Positions 17,146-27,074 are shown, counted from the stretch's first letter. The stretch is DNA of 64,000 nucleotides from Schaalia sp. Marseille-Q2122 (GCF_903645355.1 NZ_CAHJXR010000009.1:40837-104836); one strand, 5' to 3'. The notes: generated from the letters alone by a model not told the origin. Made by a program: numbers and translations.

Positions 17146-19617
17146 ATGTACCGCCTTCGTCTGCTCGTTTCCCTGCCCCTCTCCGCCGTGGTCATGGTGC
17201 TGTCCATGTTCCCGCCCCTGCAGTTCCCCGGCTGGCAGTGGCTGGTGGCAGCGCTTTCCCTTCCCGTCGTCACCTGGGGCGCCTGGCCCTTCCACCAGGC
17301 AGCCCTACGCACCGCCCGGCACGGGTCGACCACGATGGATACCCTGGTCAGCCTGGGTGTCACAGCCTCCACCCTGTGGAGTCTGTGGGCCCTGTTCTTC
17401 GGCGGTGCTGGCCATATTGGGATGACGATGCAGATGAGTTTCATCCCCGCCGCAAACCATGGGCACGCTGATATTTACTTTGAAGGCGCGTGCATGATCG
17501 TCGTCTTCTTACTCATCGGCCGCACCATTGAGGCCCGCACACGCCTGGCTGCCGGGGACGCCCTGCGCTCCCTCCTGGAGATGAGCGCGAAGGAAGCTGT
17601 CCTGCTCACCACCGACGAGGCTGGCGCCCGCGTGGAACGCCGCGTGCCCACCGCGCAGTTGCAGGTGGGGGACGTGGTGCTGGTGCGTCCGGGGGAGAAG
17701 GTGCCCACCGATGGCGTGGTCATTGAGGGAGCCTCAGCCGTGGATTCTTCCCTGATGACGGGTGAGTCCGTGCCGGTGGATGTCACAGTGGGTGATGAGG
17801 TCATTGGTGGCGTGATGAACACCTGGGGGTCTTTGACCCTGCGCGCGACGGCTGTGGGTGAGGATACGGCTCTGGCTCATATTGGCCAGATGGTTGCTTC
17901 CGCGCAGGCCGATAAGGCTCAGGTGCAGCGTCTGGCGGATCGCGTGTCTGGCGTGTTCGTCCCAGCTGTGCTTGCCCTGTCGGCCGCGACCTTCGTGGGC
18001 TGGCTAATTGCGGGCGGTTCCACGCAGGCTGCGATGACGGCGGCCGTGGCGGTGCTGGTGGTGGCCTGCCCCTGCGCGCTTGGCTTGGCGACGCCCACCG
18101 CTTTGCTGGTGGGTTCGGGCCGCGCCGCTCAGCTGGGTATTGTCCTGCGTTCGGCGCAGGTGTTGGAGTCCACGCGCCGCGTTGACACGATGATCTTTGA
18201 TAAGACGGGCACCCTGACCGATGGGCGTATGGGCGTGGTAGATGCTGCCTTCGAGGGCGCCTCCGAGCCTTCCTTGTGGGCGAAGGCCGCCAGCGTTGAG
18301 GCCTTGTCTGAGCACCCTGTGGGTGCGGCGATTGTGGCCGCTGCCGGGGAGAAGAATATTCCCCCTGTGCCAGTGGAGGCTTTCACCGCTTTTGCTGGCA
18401 ATGGGGTGTCGGCGGTGATCGGCTCTGAGCGCGTGGTGTTGGGCAAGCCGTCGTGGATGAGCGCCCTTGGCGTGGAGATCTCCCCGGAGATCTCGACCTT
18501 CCAGGCAGAGCACGAGGCTGCCGGTGCGACCGTCGTCATGATGGTGAGCGTCCCGGCCAGCGCGGTCGCACCTGGTACAGCCGGCGCGGATGCTCTCCTC
18601 CCTGATGCGCCCCAATCTGGTGCCCCGCTTCCTGACAGTCCCTTACCTGACACTCCCGTGCCTAACACGGACGCAAGCAGACATCTGCTCCCCGCCCTCG
18701 CCTCGCCAGAGGCACCAGCCACCCCGTCGGCCCCCGAATTGCCGACCCTTGCCTTCCCCCAGATCGAGCTCAAGGTTGAGGGCATGACCTGCGCTTCTTG
18801 CGTGCGTCGTGTGGAAAAGAAGCTCGCCAAACTCGAGGGCGTGTCCGCCTCGGTCAACCTCGCCACCGAGTCCGCCCTCGTCACCCTGGATCGCGAGTGG
18901 GATCCCCAGGCGATTGCTGACGTTGTCGATGCCGCGGGCTTCCATGCGACCATCCTTGGGCTGCGCGAGGCTCCCGCCCGCCAGGCCGCCATGCAGGCCG
19001 CGCCCCAAGCTCCCACCTGGGACCCCCACTCCCTCACGCAAGCGAAGGCGCGCGTCAGTGCGGCTTTTGCCGTGAAGGACGCCCTCAAACCTGATGCCCG
19101 CCAGGCCATCGCGCAGGTCCGTGACCTGGGGATCACGCCCGTGCTCCTCACCGGTGACAATGAGCGCGCCGCCCGCGCCGTCGCCTCCGAGCTGGGCATT
19201 GAGCGAGTCCACGCGCAGGTCACGCCCGCCGACAAGCACGACCTGGTGCGCGAGCTCCACTCTCAGGGTGCGACGGTGGCGATGGTCGGTGACGGTGTTA
19301 ATGATGCCGCTGCCCTCGCCCAAGCGGACCTGGGCATGGCCATGGGGTCGGGCACGGATGTGGCCCAGGACGTGGCTGATATTGTCCTGACCACCTCGCG
19401 GGTGAGCGCCGCGCCCCTGGCGGTGCGCATCTCCAAGAAGACCCTGCGGATTATTAAGGAGAATCTCTTCTGGGCCTTCGGCTACAACGTTGCGATGCTG
19501 CCCTTGGCTGTCATGGGGCTGCTCAATCCGATGATCGCGGCGGCCGCCATGTCGATGTCTTCGGTGTGCGTGGTTGGAAATTCCCTGCGGCTGCGCCGGA
19601 TTCGCCCCGACGCTTAG
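17146..19617 (+). CDS. copA: Copper-translocating P1B-type ATPase with an internal HMA domain
   Basis: An 823-residue copper pump. Visible in order: N-terminal membrane helices with no HMA domain in front, the actuator TGES (about 204), the ion-site CPC (about 307-309), phosphorylation DKTGTLT (Asp about 352), SEHP (about 389), TGDN (about 670) and GDGVNDAA (about 715), then two C-terminal helices. Unusually, a segment of about 165 residues (about 470-635) is inserted in the nucleotide-binding domain: a Pro/Ala-rich linker, a complete HMA domain with GMTCASC (546-552) and a second linker. It sits between strand ATVVMMVSV and strand VSAAFAVKDALKP, which are adjacent in ordinary CopA. The start MYRLRL at 17146 is preferred to 17071, which overlaps copZ. 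Confidence 0.92.
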   Translation: MYRLRLLVSLPLSAVVMVLSMFPPLQFPGWQWLVAALSLPVVTWGAWPFHQAALRTARHGSTTMDTLVSLGVTASTLWSLWALFFGGAGHIGMTMQMSFIPAANHGHADIYFEGACMIVVFLLIGRTIEARTRLAAGDALRSLLEMSAKEAVLLTTDEAGARVERRVPTAQLQVGDVVLVRPGEKVPTDGVVIEGASAVDSSLMTGESVPVDVTVGDEVIGGVMNTWGSLTLRATAVGEDTALAHIGQMVASAQADKAQVQRLADRVSGVFVPAVLALSAATFVGWLIAGGSTQAAMTAAVAVLVVACPCALGLATPTALLVGSGRAAQLGIVLRSAQVLESTRRVDTMIFDKTGTLTDGRMGVVDAAFEGASEPSLWAKAASVEALSEHPVGAAIVAAAGEKNIPPVPVEAFTAFAGNGVSAVIGSERVVLGKPSWMSALGVEISPEISTFQAEHEAAGATVVMMVSVPASAVAPGTAGADALLPDAPQSGAPLPDSPLPDTPVPNTDASRHLLPALASPEAPATPSAPELPTLAFPQIELKVEGMTCASCVRRVEKKLAKLEGVSASVNLATESALVTLDREWDPQAIADVVDAAGFHATILGLREAPARQAAMQAAPQAPTWDPHSLTQAKARVSAAFAVKDALKPDARQAIAQVRDLGITPVLLTGDNERAARAVASELGIERVHAQVTPADKHDLVRELHSQGATVAMVGDGVNDAAALAQADLGMAMGSGTDVAQDVADIVLTTSRVSAAPLAVRISKKTLRIIKENLFWAFGYNVAMLPLAVMGLLNPMIAAAAMSMSSVCVVGNSLRLRRIRPDA

Positions 19618-19627
19618 AGAGCAACGC

Positions 19628-20281
19628 TCAGCCTCGCGGGGTGCGCTCGGCGCTCTGACCGCCATGGTCGCCGCCTTCAAGGGCCAGCAGAGCAACCTTG
19701 ATCCCATCCCCACCCGTGTAGCGGCCCAGCGTCCCATCGGCGCGCACCACCCGGTGGCAGGGGACGAGGATCGGCAGGGGATTCTTCCCGCAGGCCGTGC
19801 CCACCGCGCGCGTCGCACCCGCATTCCCCAGGGCGGCAGCGAGGTCCGCGTAGGTCCGCCGCTGCCCGTAAGGGATGGTGGCGATGGCCTCGTGGACGCT
19901 GGCGGTGAAGGGCGAGGTCGACGCGGGGGAAAGGGGCACGGTGAAATGCTGACGTTCGCCGCGCAGATAGTCGGCGATTTCCTCGGCGGCCTGACGAGCG
20001 TGGTGCCATGCGCGCGCCTCATCCGGCTGCGCGGAGAGGCCCTCACGGGCGTTGGTGCTCCCCGCAGTGAAACACCCCGAGGGCACCTTCACATCCGGGG
20101 CGTCAATGAGGATCGTCGGCGCCTTCGGCACAGTCGGTAGGCGATCGCCTAGAATCACGCGCGTCACGCCCTGTGCGTTGGCGCAGATCTCCACATCAGC
20201 TTGAGCGATGATGCCGGCCAACAGGCCACGCACACGCACGCGGACCTCTAGGGAAGCTCCGGCGGCCTGATGGGCGTTCAT
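19628..20281 (-). CDS. ogt: Methylated-DNA--protein-cysteine methyltransferase
   Basis: A suicide repair enzyme that removes alkyl groups from O6-alkylguanine. The acceptor-cysteine motif VPCHRVV and the DNA-binding helix around TYADLAAALGNAGATRAVG are clear. At 217 residues it is Ogt-like, with an N-terminal domain and no AdaA region. Its start overlaps the end of the glycosyltransferase gene by 4 nt (ATGA type), so the two are co-translated. It is convergent with copA, 10 nt apart. Confidence 0.93.
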   Translation of the reverse strand: MNAHQAAGASLEVRVRVRGLLAGIIAQADVEICANAQGVTRVILGDRLPTVPKAPTILIDAPDVKVPSGCFTAGSTNAREGLSAQPDEARAWHHARQAAEEIADYLRGERQHFTVPLSPASTSPFTASVHEAIATIPYGQRRTYADLAAALGNAGATRAVGTACGKNPLPILVPCHRVVRADGTLGRYTGGDGIKVALLALEGGDHGGQSAERTPRG

Positions 20282-21117
20282 TGAGCGTCGCCAGAGAGAA
20301 GGTCGGCATCCCGTGCGGCGGCAGGCTGCGGATAGGGCTGACCTTCAACCTGCTGGCGGGCCGCTTGACGGCGCACCGACACCGGCAGGTGCACGCGACG
20401 CAGGCGACGATTCGCAATCGTCCACAACACATCAGCGTAGCGCTGCTTGCGGTTCAGGAAGCCCAGGCTCTCATCAGCACCCGAGTGGGTGAAGGAGCAG
20501 GGCAGTTCCACAATTGACATGCCCGCTGACAGCATGTCGATGGTCATCCCCACTTCTAGGCCATAGCCATTAGCAAAAGGCATAGCCGTATTGAGCGCTT
20601 CACGCGTGAAACAACGCATTTCCGACAGGGACGCCCGGCACTCCCAACCGGTGGCCCGCCGGATCGCCGCTGCAGCAAGGTTCGCAGCAAGGGAACGCCG
20701 CTCAGCTTCCAGGCCCACGGGCGCGGCCACCGCGCAGTCCACTTCACCACTCATCACGGCTTCAACGAGGGTTGAGGCTTCCACCGCTGATTCACCGACG
20801 TCGGCCGAGAGGAAGAGGAGGAGGCGTTGGGGGCCGTCAGCGCGATCGCGCATGGCCGCTACTTTCACGCCGGTTTCTCGGGCGGAGGCTCGGCCTCGCG
20901 GGACGGAGTGGCGAACCACGACCGCGCCCGCGAGGCGAGCCTGATGGCCAGTGTCGTCGTCCGAACCATCATCGACGACGACGATAAGATCCACGCCGGG
21001 GATGGCCCGGCAGGAACGGACGGTTGTCGCAATGTCATGTCCCACGTTGTGCGCCGCAATAATGGCAGCCACTCGGCGTGGCCCTATGCTGTGTGGGCCG
21101 TGTGGGTGTGGGGACAT
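20278..21117 (-). CDS. Family 2 glycosyltransferase
   Basis: A GT-A fold enzyme: VAAIIAAHNVGHDIATT opens the nucleotide-binding fold, VVDDGSDDDT binds the sugar nucleotide, and FLSADVGES supplies the metal-binding acidic residue. There are no membrane helices, so it is probably cytoplasmic or peripheral. At 279 residues it is short for the family but complete. The upstream DUF5926 gene ends 17 nt before its start and ogt overlaps its end, so the three form one minus-strand operon. The acceptor is unknown. Confidence 0.85.
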   Translation of the reverse strand: MSPHPHGPHSIGPRRVAAIIAAHNVGHDIATTVRSCRAIPGVDLIVVVDDGSDDDTGHQARLAGAVVVRHSVPRGRASARETGVKVAAMRDRADGPQRLLLFLSADVGESAVEASTLVEAVMSGEVDCAVAAPVGLEAERRSLAANLAAAAIRRATGWECRASLSEMRCFTREALNTAMPFANGYGLEVGMTIDMLSAGMSIVELPCSFTHSGADESLGFLNRKQRYADVLWTIANRRLRRVHLPVSVRRQAARQQVEGQPYPQPAAARDADLLSGDAQ

Positions 21118-21134
21118 GATCCTTGGACTTCCTC

Positions 21135-22016
21135 TTAGCGGATGGTCACCTGACGGGACACGAGGCCCTGGTAGGCGCGGCGCTCGTCATGCGTGAGGGG
21201 ATCGGTGACGGCCAGGGCCTTCTCCACGCCCTTCGCAAGAGCCTGAGCGGCGTCGGCGACGTCGGCTGCGGTGGTGCCCTCGGGCAGTTCAAAGACGGGG
21301 ATGGCGATGCCGCAGGCGCGGAAGGCGCCAACGAAGCGGCTCCCTTCACCCAGGTTGGCGGCGTCGGCGACCTTCAGGCGAGCGAGGGCTTTGAACAGCT
21401 GGTTTTCGTCGACGTCGGTGACGTAGCGGACGAAGTTGGCGTTCATCGCGCACCAGAACATGCCGTCAACGCCGGGGACGGCCTCGGTGGGGATGACTTC
21501 CTCGGTGTTTTGCTCGAGGGCGTGACGCATTTCGTGGGTGAGTTCTTCGTCGGGGTTGAGCCAGAAGGCGAAGTTCTCACGCAGTTCCATGGAGCCAAAG
21601 GAGTCCAGGTCGAGGATGTCTTGAAGGCGGGGGGAGGGCTCACGAACGTCGATTTCGACAACGCCTTCTCCACCGTTGTTCTTCAGTTCAATGGCGGCGA
21701 GGATAGCGGCGGCAACGTCATGAGAGAGGTCACCGGAGTTGGACCGGGTTTGGAGGCCCACGAGGATGCGACCATCGCCGCGGACCATGGCGGGATTGCC
21801 GTCCGGGACGAGGGTGACGAGGTCAAACTCAACGCCACCGTTATCGGCGTTGGTTCGAGCTGTCATGGTGGCACAGGGAATGATCTCGCGCATGGCGACC
21901 AGTTCCTTCTCTGCGGAGAGCCCTTCAAAGGGGCGGTCCACGAAAGGAATCGGCGCGCGGTAGGCGGGACGATTCGCGGGGTTGATGACCTTCTTGCGGC
22001 GACTTGCTTTACCCAT
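21135..22016 (-). CDS. DUF5926 family protein
   Basis: A 293-residue protein of the actinobacterial DUF5926 family. The basic opening MGKASRRKK, then FEGLSAEKELVAMREIIPCATMTA, fit the family; no function is known. Starting at 22016 drops a 20-residue extension that is unlike relatives. It heads the operon with the glycosyltransferase and ogt. The C-terminal part (LTHEMRHALEQ and a long Ala-rich helix) is unremarkable. Confidence 0.85.
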   Translation of the reverse strand: MGKASRRKKVINPANRPAYRAPIPFVDRPFEGLSAEKELVAMREIIPCATMTARTNADNGGVEFDLVTLVPDGNPAMVRGDGRILVGLQTRSNSGDLSHDVAAAILAAIELKNNGGEGVVEIDVREPSPRLQDILDLDSFGSMELRENFAFWLNPDEELTHEMRHALEQNTEEVIPTEAVPGVDGMFWCAMNANFVRYVTDVDENQLFKALARLKVADAANLGEGSRFVGAFRACGIAIPVFELPEGTTAADVADAAQALAKGVEKALAVTDPLTHDERRAYQGLVSRQVTIR

Positions 22017-22055
22017 AGAACACAGGGTACTCGCCATGGGTGTTTTTGTGCGACG

Positions 22056-22132
22056 CGCGCCCGCGTGTGCGTCCACACCTTTAGAGGGACTCTAGGGGCC
22101 ACAATGACCGTGGGCGCACACCTGGGAGCGCG
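22056..22132. repeat. Dispersed inverted-repeat element, copy 5
   Basis: The left arm GCGCGCCCGCGTGTGCGTCC and the right arm GTGGGCGCACACCTGGGAGC. It lies in the divergent gap between the DUF5926 and L,D-transpeptidase genes. The AT-rich stretch 22180-22290 after it probably holds the transpeptidase promoter. Confidence 0.7.
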
Positions 22133-22323
22133 GGGGCGTTGAGCGGGGTCGGGCAGGGACAGGCAGGGGGAGAAAGCCGTGTTAAATAGACGAAATAATG
22201 CAGATATTTTGATGCTTTCTTGCTGCTCAGATAGGGATACCCTCCAGCATTTCCTGCCCTTTTAGGTTAGATTAGGTCCTACTTCCGCGTGAATCCTTCG
22301 GCCAAGACTCAGAGGATCAACTC

Positions 22324-23766
22324 GTGCAGCATGCAAATAAACCCCCGCTGAAATCATCACTCTGGTGGGCGACGCTCACCGGAGCGCTCTTTCTTGCCGG
22401 GGTTACTGCGGGCATCGTTGACTTCTCAGCAGATCACACTGATCGCGCTCTTCCGGGCGTCCATGTGGGCCACCATTCCGTCGCTGGGATGACCCGCGAA
22501 GAAATCACCGACCTCATCAAGAGCTCCTACTCATCTGCCCAGCTGACGATCACCATCGCAGGAAAGAGCACGACCGTTCCCCTGAGCCAGACCGGCGCCC
22601 GCATTGACGCTGAAGCCACTGCCGATGCCGCACTCGCAGGTAGCGGAACTGTCAACGCTGCACTCTTTTCACTCTTCATGCCCACGCAAGTACCCGCTGT
22701 CGTCTCCACCGATGCGGCAACCTTCACGACCTTCACGGACACGGTCAATGAGCTCACCGGGGCCGCCCCCACACAGGGTAGTGTCATCGTCTCGGCAGAC
22801 GGGAATTCCCTCATCTCCTCGCCGGCGACCGCCGGCCGTGGAGCCAGTGACGCTGAGCTGAGGGAGGCCATCCACTCAGCCGCGCAGAGCCTGACTTCAA
22901 CGAGCGTTAACGTTCACGAGGACCACCTGGACCCCCGAATCACCACGGAGGAAGCCGAACAGGCCGCCCAGGCCGCCAATGAACTCGTGTCGGCCACCGT
23001 CGAAGTGGTCACCCCGAAAGAGACCATCACCGCCTCCCCCGCTGACAAGGTCAAATGGGTGACGGTCAAGGAAAATAACGGAGCGCTGAGCGCCAGCCTC
23101 AACACCGCTGAAATCAATAAGTGGATTGATGGTGTCGTCAAGGCAGCGAATCGCACGCCGATCAATGGCATCAATAATGTCGACGCCTCCGGCCAGTTCA
23201 TTGCCCTAGCTCGCCCGGCCAAACCCGGCGTGAGCGTCACGAATGAGAACGCCGTCCGCGCTCAGATCCTTGAGGCCGTGCAAAACTCCGCCGCCGTGAA
23301 AGCCACCCTCACCTACGACGAGGTCCCCGCCGACTTTGATTCGCGCGTTGTGCCCTCCGGCCCTGAACGTTTTGCGCACCGGCCGCGTCCGGGCGAAAAG
23401 TGGGTGGATGTGAATCTGACCGATTCCACGTTGACGGCCTATGTGGGCCACGAGGTAGCCTACGGGCCGATCCTCATTAACCACGGCGGCGTCGGGCATG
23501 AGACGGTGACGGGCACATTCCACGTCTACCTCAAATACGACAAGCAGGACATGGGCTGCACCGCAGAGTGGCCCTACTGTGAGCGTGACGTGCCCTGGGT
23601 GTCCTATTGGCATGGTTCCTACGCCCTGCACGGCGCCCCGTGGGTCAAGGAGTTCGGTATCGGCACCGATGAATCCTCCCATGGCTGCATCAATATCCCT
23701 GTCTCTGATTCGCAGTGGCTGTGGAACTGGGCAGAGATGGGGACCACCGTCGTCACCCACTACTAA
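22324..23766 (+). CDS. L,D-transpeptidase (YkuD domain) with PG-binding region
   Basis: A cell-wall crosslinking enzyme that forms 3-3 bridges. The N-terminal signal anchor (about 12-33, SLWWATLTGALFLAGVTAG) is followed by repeated PG_binding_4-like sequence (about 40-350) and a C-terminal YkuD domain with ALHGAPW and the catalytic SHGCIN (Cys455). At 480 residues it fits the actinobacterial long form. A GTG start follows AGAGGA. It is monocistronic, and its promoter gap carries a dispersed repeat. Confidence 0.93.
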   Translation: MQHANKPPLKSSLWWATLTGALFLAGVTAGIVDFSADHTDRALPGVHVGHHSVAGMTREEITDLIKSSYSSAQLTITIAGKSTTVPLSQTGARIDAEATADAALAGSGTVNAALFSLFMPTQVPAVVSTDAATFTTFTDTVNELTGAAPTQGSVIVSADGNSLISSPATAGRGASDAELREAIHSAAQSLTSTSVNVHEDHLDPRITTEEAEQAAQAANELVSATVEVVTPKETITASPADKVKWVTVKENNGALSASLNTAEINKWIDGVVKAANRTPINGINNVDASGQFIALARPAKPGVSVTNENAVRAQILEAVQNSAAVKATLTYDEVPADFDSRVVPSGPERFAHRPRPGEKWVDVNLTDSTLTAYVGHEVAYGPILINHGGVGHETVTGTFHVYLKYDKQDMGCTAEWPYCERDVPWVSYWHGSYALHGAPWVKEFGIGTDESSHGCINIPVSDSQWLWNWAEMGTTVVTHY

Positions 23767-23835
23767 CGAGGGCGGTGGCGGGGGCCGTCGTGGTCACCGC
23801 CGCCTCCGCCGCCGCCAGTGTCGGAAGTGCACACC

Positions 23836-24486
23836 TCAGTGGGCGATGACAACCCCCAGGTTTCGAGGGCCGTGCACGCCATTAATGCGCACCAGCTCAA
23901 TGTCGCTGGTGGCAGAGGGTCCGGCAATCCAGGTGAGGGGCCGCGTGGGGTGCTCATTGAGCACAGCCACTGCCTCCGGCACTGTCGTGACAATGCTCTT
24001 ACGCTCCACGACGATAATGTGCTTATCGGGCACGAGGGTGATCGCCCTGCGCCCCTGGTCCGGCTCACCATCGAGGACGATGGTGCCCGAGATGGCGATG
24101 CCCAGACGCGAGGCGGTGAGCACCGCGTCGGTCGCATCCAGCTCGGCCTTGGTCAGCGGCTTTTCCGGGGTGTCGACGCGAACGTCACGACCGTTGCGCG
24201 CGGCGGCCTCGAAGAAGTAGGCGGGCAGGCCCTCGGGGACGACGACGCTGCGCGCCTCACCGAGGAGGTCGTCAATGGCGTCCCCAATACCGGCCTTGTT
24301 CTTCTCTTGGCGCACGCGCGCCCCATAGTCTTCGAGGCTCTCGACCATGGCATCGACGACGGGCGCGCTACCGGGGGCATTCTCACCGACCTGGATGTAG
24401 TCGCGAGGAACGGGCGGGGCGGGCTCACGCTGGCTGCGGTCGAGTGCGTCAACGAGGCGAGCCAAAATGGCGGTGCGGGCGTCCAT
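23836..24486 (-). CDS. lutC: Lactate utilization protein C (LUD domain)
   Basis: A LUD-domain protein of the LutABC L-lactate oxidation complex. Characteristic stretches include VVVPEGLPAYFFEAA, DAVLTASRLGIAISGTI and TWIAGPSATSDIELVRI near the end. Starting at 24486 gives 216 residues with GGAGGAGAAG upstream. Its ATG shares one base with the lutB stop (TGATG), indicating coupled translation. Confidence 0.92.
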   Translation of the reverse strand: MDARTAILARLVDALDRSQREPAPPVPRDYIQVGENAPGSAPVVDAMVESLEDYGARVRQEKNKAGIGDAIDDLLGEARSVVVPEGLPAYFFEAAARNGRDVRVDTPEKPLTKAELDATDAVLTASRLGIAISGTIVLDGEPDQGRRAITLVPDKHIIVVERKSIVTTVPEAVAVLNEHPTRPLTWIAGPSATSDIELVRINGVHGPRNLGVVIAH

Positions 24487-26066
24487 CACTTCTCCTCCTG
24501 CGCCGGGTGAGTGCGCTCCCACCACTGTCTAAAGGTTTCCTTGGGGGCGACGGGCACGTCGCGCACACCCGTCCACATGGAGGCCGGGAAAGGCAGTGCG
24601 CCGATGCGCTGCTTCTTCCCGCCCAGCAGGCGCGTGGCCTTCAGGGGTGCGGTGGCGACCTTCCACATTGCTGCGTTGGACATGGGGGCGGCCGAGGCCT
24701 TCATGCCGACATCCCACATGTCGGGCAGGACCTTGCCCGATTCTTCCACCGTTCGGGCACGCAGGTGGATGAGGACTTCGGGAATGTCGATCTTGACGGG
24801 GCAGACCTCGCCGCAGGCGCCGCATAGGGAGGAGGCGAAGGGCAGGGTGTGTACCGGATCGTCGTGGGAGAGGCCCTGGGTGAGCTGCGGGGTGAGGATC
24901 GCGCCGATGGGACCGGGGTAGACCGAGCCGTAGGCGTGGCCGCCGGTCTGCTGGTAGACGGGGCAGATATTCATGCATGCACCGCAGCGGATGCAGTGCA
25001 GAGCCTGACGTCCGACCTCGTCGGCGAGGGTTTTCGTGCGGCCGTTATCCAAGAGGATGAGGTGGAATTCCTGCGGCCCGTCCCCGGGGTGAACGCCCGT
25101 CCACATGGAGGTGTAGGGGTTCATACGCTCGCCCGTGGCCGAGCGCGGCAGGAGCTGACTGAAGACCTCCACGTCACGGAAGCGGGGCACGATCTTTTCG
25201 ATACCCATGAGGGTGATGAGGGTATCGGGCAGGGTCAGGCACATGCGACCGTTGCCTTCGGATTCAAAGACCGAGACGGTGCCGGTTTCTGCAATACCCA
25301 TATTCGTGCCCGACACGGCGACCTTGGCCTCCAAGAACTTGCGGCGCAGGTACATGCGGGCCGCATTCGTCAGCTCTTGGGGGTCGGTGGAGAGGTCCTT
25401 GGGCGCGCCTTCCATCTTGTCGAGGAAGATGCCGCGCACCTCCGCACGGTTGCGGTGGATGGCGGGAACGACGATGTGGCTGGGCATGTCGTCGGCCAGT
25501 TGCACAATCAGTTCGGCGAGGTCGGTTTCGTGGGCGGTGACGCCGCGTTCCTTGAGGTACTCGTTGAGGTTGGTTTCCTGCGTGGCCATGGACTTGACCT
25601 TGACGACCTCGGTCACTCCCTTGGACTTAATGATGTCGAGGATGATCGCATTGGCCTCGGCAGCGTTGCGCGCCCAGTGGACGATGCCACCACGCGCGGT
25701 GACATTTTCTTCAAATTGGACGAGGAGCTCAGGCAGGTTGCTCATCACCTCGTGCTTGATGGCTGCCGCTGCGTCGCGCAGCTCCTCCCAGTCGGGCATT
25801 TCCTCCACACGCAGGGCGCGCTTGCCGCGGATGGTGCGCGTCGCGTAACCGAGGTTTCGGCGCATCTGCGTATTGGCCAGGGTCGCATGCGCCCCCTCGG
25901 GGAAACTATGCCCCCAGCGGAGGGTGTTAGCCGGAGGGGTGACGGTGGTGATCCACCCGCCGGTGTTAACGGCGGAAGGGGCGAGGGCGTCGGCCTCGCC
26001 AGCCATATCGGAAGAGGTGGCGCGGGAGAAAATGCGGGGCATCCCCAAGAAAACGTTACGCATCAT
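24486..26066 (-). CDS. lutB: Lactate utilization protein B (Fe-S oxidoreductase)
   Basis: The 526-residue LutB subunit. It has an N-terminal LUD region with GTNMGIAETGTVSVFESEGN and a C-terminal ferredoxin region with two Cys clusters, CIRCGACMNICP and CGACGEVCP, each expected to hold 4Fe-4S. It probably passes electrons from lactate to the respiratory chain. It overlaps lutA by 4 nt and lutC by 1 nt. Its length is slightly above the usual, owing to an N-terminal extension of about 40 residues. Confidence 0.95.
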   Translation of the reverse strand: MMRNVFLGMPRIFSRATSSDMAGEADALAPSAVNTGGWITTVTPPANTLRWGHSFPEGAHATLANTQMRRNLGYATRTIRGKRALRVEEMPDWEELRDAAAAIKHEVMSNLPELLVQFEENVTARGGIVHWARNAAEANAIILDIIKSKGVTEVVKVKSMATQETNLNEYLKERGVTAHETDLAELIVQLADDMPSHIVVPAIHRNRAEVRGIFLDKMEGAPKDLSTDPQELTNAARMYLRRKFLEAKVAVSGTNMGIAETGTVSVFESEGNGRMCLTLPDTLITLMGIEKIVPRFRDVEVFSQLLPRSATGERMNPYTSMWTGVHPGDGPQEFHLILLDNGRTKTLADEVGRQALHCIRCGACMNICPVYQQTGGHAYGSVYPGPIGAILTPQLTQGLSHDDPVHTLPFASSLCGACGEVCPVKIDIPEVLIHLRARTVEESGKVLPDMWDVGMKASAAPMSNAAMWKVATAPLKATRLLGGKKQRIGALPFPASMWTGVRDVPVAPKETFRQWWERTHPAQEEK

Positions 26067-26863
26067 GCACCTGCCGCGAGGGAGTCGGGGGCGAAGGAGA
26101 CGTTGGAGACGAAGGGCTCATCCTGCGTGGAGGCGAGGATTTCAGCTAGGTGCATGATCCTCACCCCGGAGTTTAGGCGCGCCAGGCCGCCGCCAATGTG
26201 CATGAGGCAGGAGTAGTCGCCGGTGCACAGGACCTCGGCCTGGGTGGAGAGCACATTCGTCATCTTATTGGCGAGCATCGCAGCGGAGGTTTCGTGGTTC
26301 TTCATCGCGAAGGTGCCGCCAAAACCGCAGCAGACTTCCGCGTCGGGCAGGTCAACGAGGTCGACGCCCTGCACGGCGCGTAGGAGCTGGTAGGGGCGAT
26401 CCCCCACCTTTGCCACGCGCATGGAGTGGCAGGTGGGGTGGTAGACGACGCGGTGGGGGAAGTAGGCGCCTACGTCCGTCACGCCCAGGACGTCGACGAG
26501 TACTTCGGACAGGTCGTAGGTGTGCTTGGCGATGAGGCGGGCCTGTTTGGCCAGTTCATCCTCACCGATGTGCTCAAGGACCATGGACTGTTCGTGGCGG
26601 GTGGCACCGGTGCAAGAGCCCGAGGGGACGACAATGCCGTCCCATTCGCCGTCGAGGACGGGGGCGAAGGTGCGCACGTGGTTGGCGATGATGGATCCGG
26701 CTTCTTTGAAGTAGCCGGTGTTGGCGTGCATCTGCCCGCAGCACACTTGTTTGTCGGGGAAGACGACCTCGTGGCCGAGACGTTCGAGGATGGTGACGGT
26801 TGCCTGCGGAGCCTGCGGGAACATGGAGTCACCGATGCAGGTGGCAAAGAGCGCAAAACGCAT
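26063..26863 (-). CDS. lutA: Lactate utilization protein A (CCG-domain Fe-S protein)
   Basis: A Cys-rich-domain (CCG) protein of 266 residues, first gene of lutABC. Paired motifs are ATCIGDSMFP with VCCGQMHANTGY, and YHPTCHSMR with VCCGFGGTFA. The start MRFALFATC at 26863 has AAGGAGGAG 5 nt upstream; the longer frame to 26968 lacks support. The 211-bp gap to lldP probably contains a lut promoter, although I can name no operator in it. Confidence 0.94.
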   Translation of the reverse strand: MRFALFATCIGDSMFPQAPQATVTILERLGHEVVFPDKQVCCGQMHANTGYFKEAGSIIANHVRTFAPVLDGEWDGIVVPSGSCTGATRHEQSMVLEHIGEDELAKQARLIAKHTYDLSEVLVDVLGVTDVGAYFPHRVVYHPTCHSMRVAKVGDRPYQLLRAVQGVDLVDLPDAEVCCGFGGTFAMKNHETSAAMLANKMTNVLSTQAEVLCTGDYSCLMHIGGGLARLNSGVRIMHLAEILASTQDEPFVSNVSFAPDSLAAGA

Positions 26864-27074
26864 GTGCTCCTCCTTGCGGTCGTCGGAAGGGGTGGCCGTC
26901 CGGGGGCCTGACATGGCCGGGTCCGTGATGCCTCCGACGCTAGAACACTTTGACCACGATGGCAGCACAAATGATCAGGCTGTGGAATTCCGCCAAAAAG
27001 TCAGTGTTTGCGCACGTCATTCAGGGCAGGCTGAACTGCCTTAACGTCACATGAGCGGTACGAAATAGCCTCGC

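Noticed and set aside
24849..26216. A 455-residue plus-strand open frame opposite lutB
   Set aside because: It is a shadow of lutB, whose Fe-S motifs and coupled start are clear.
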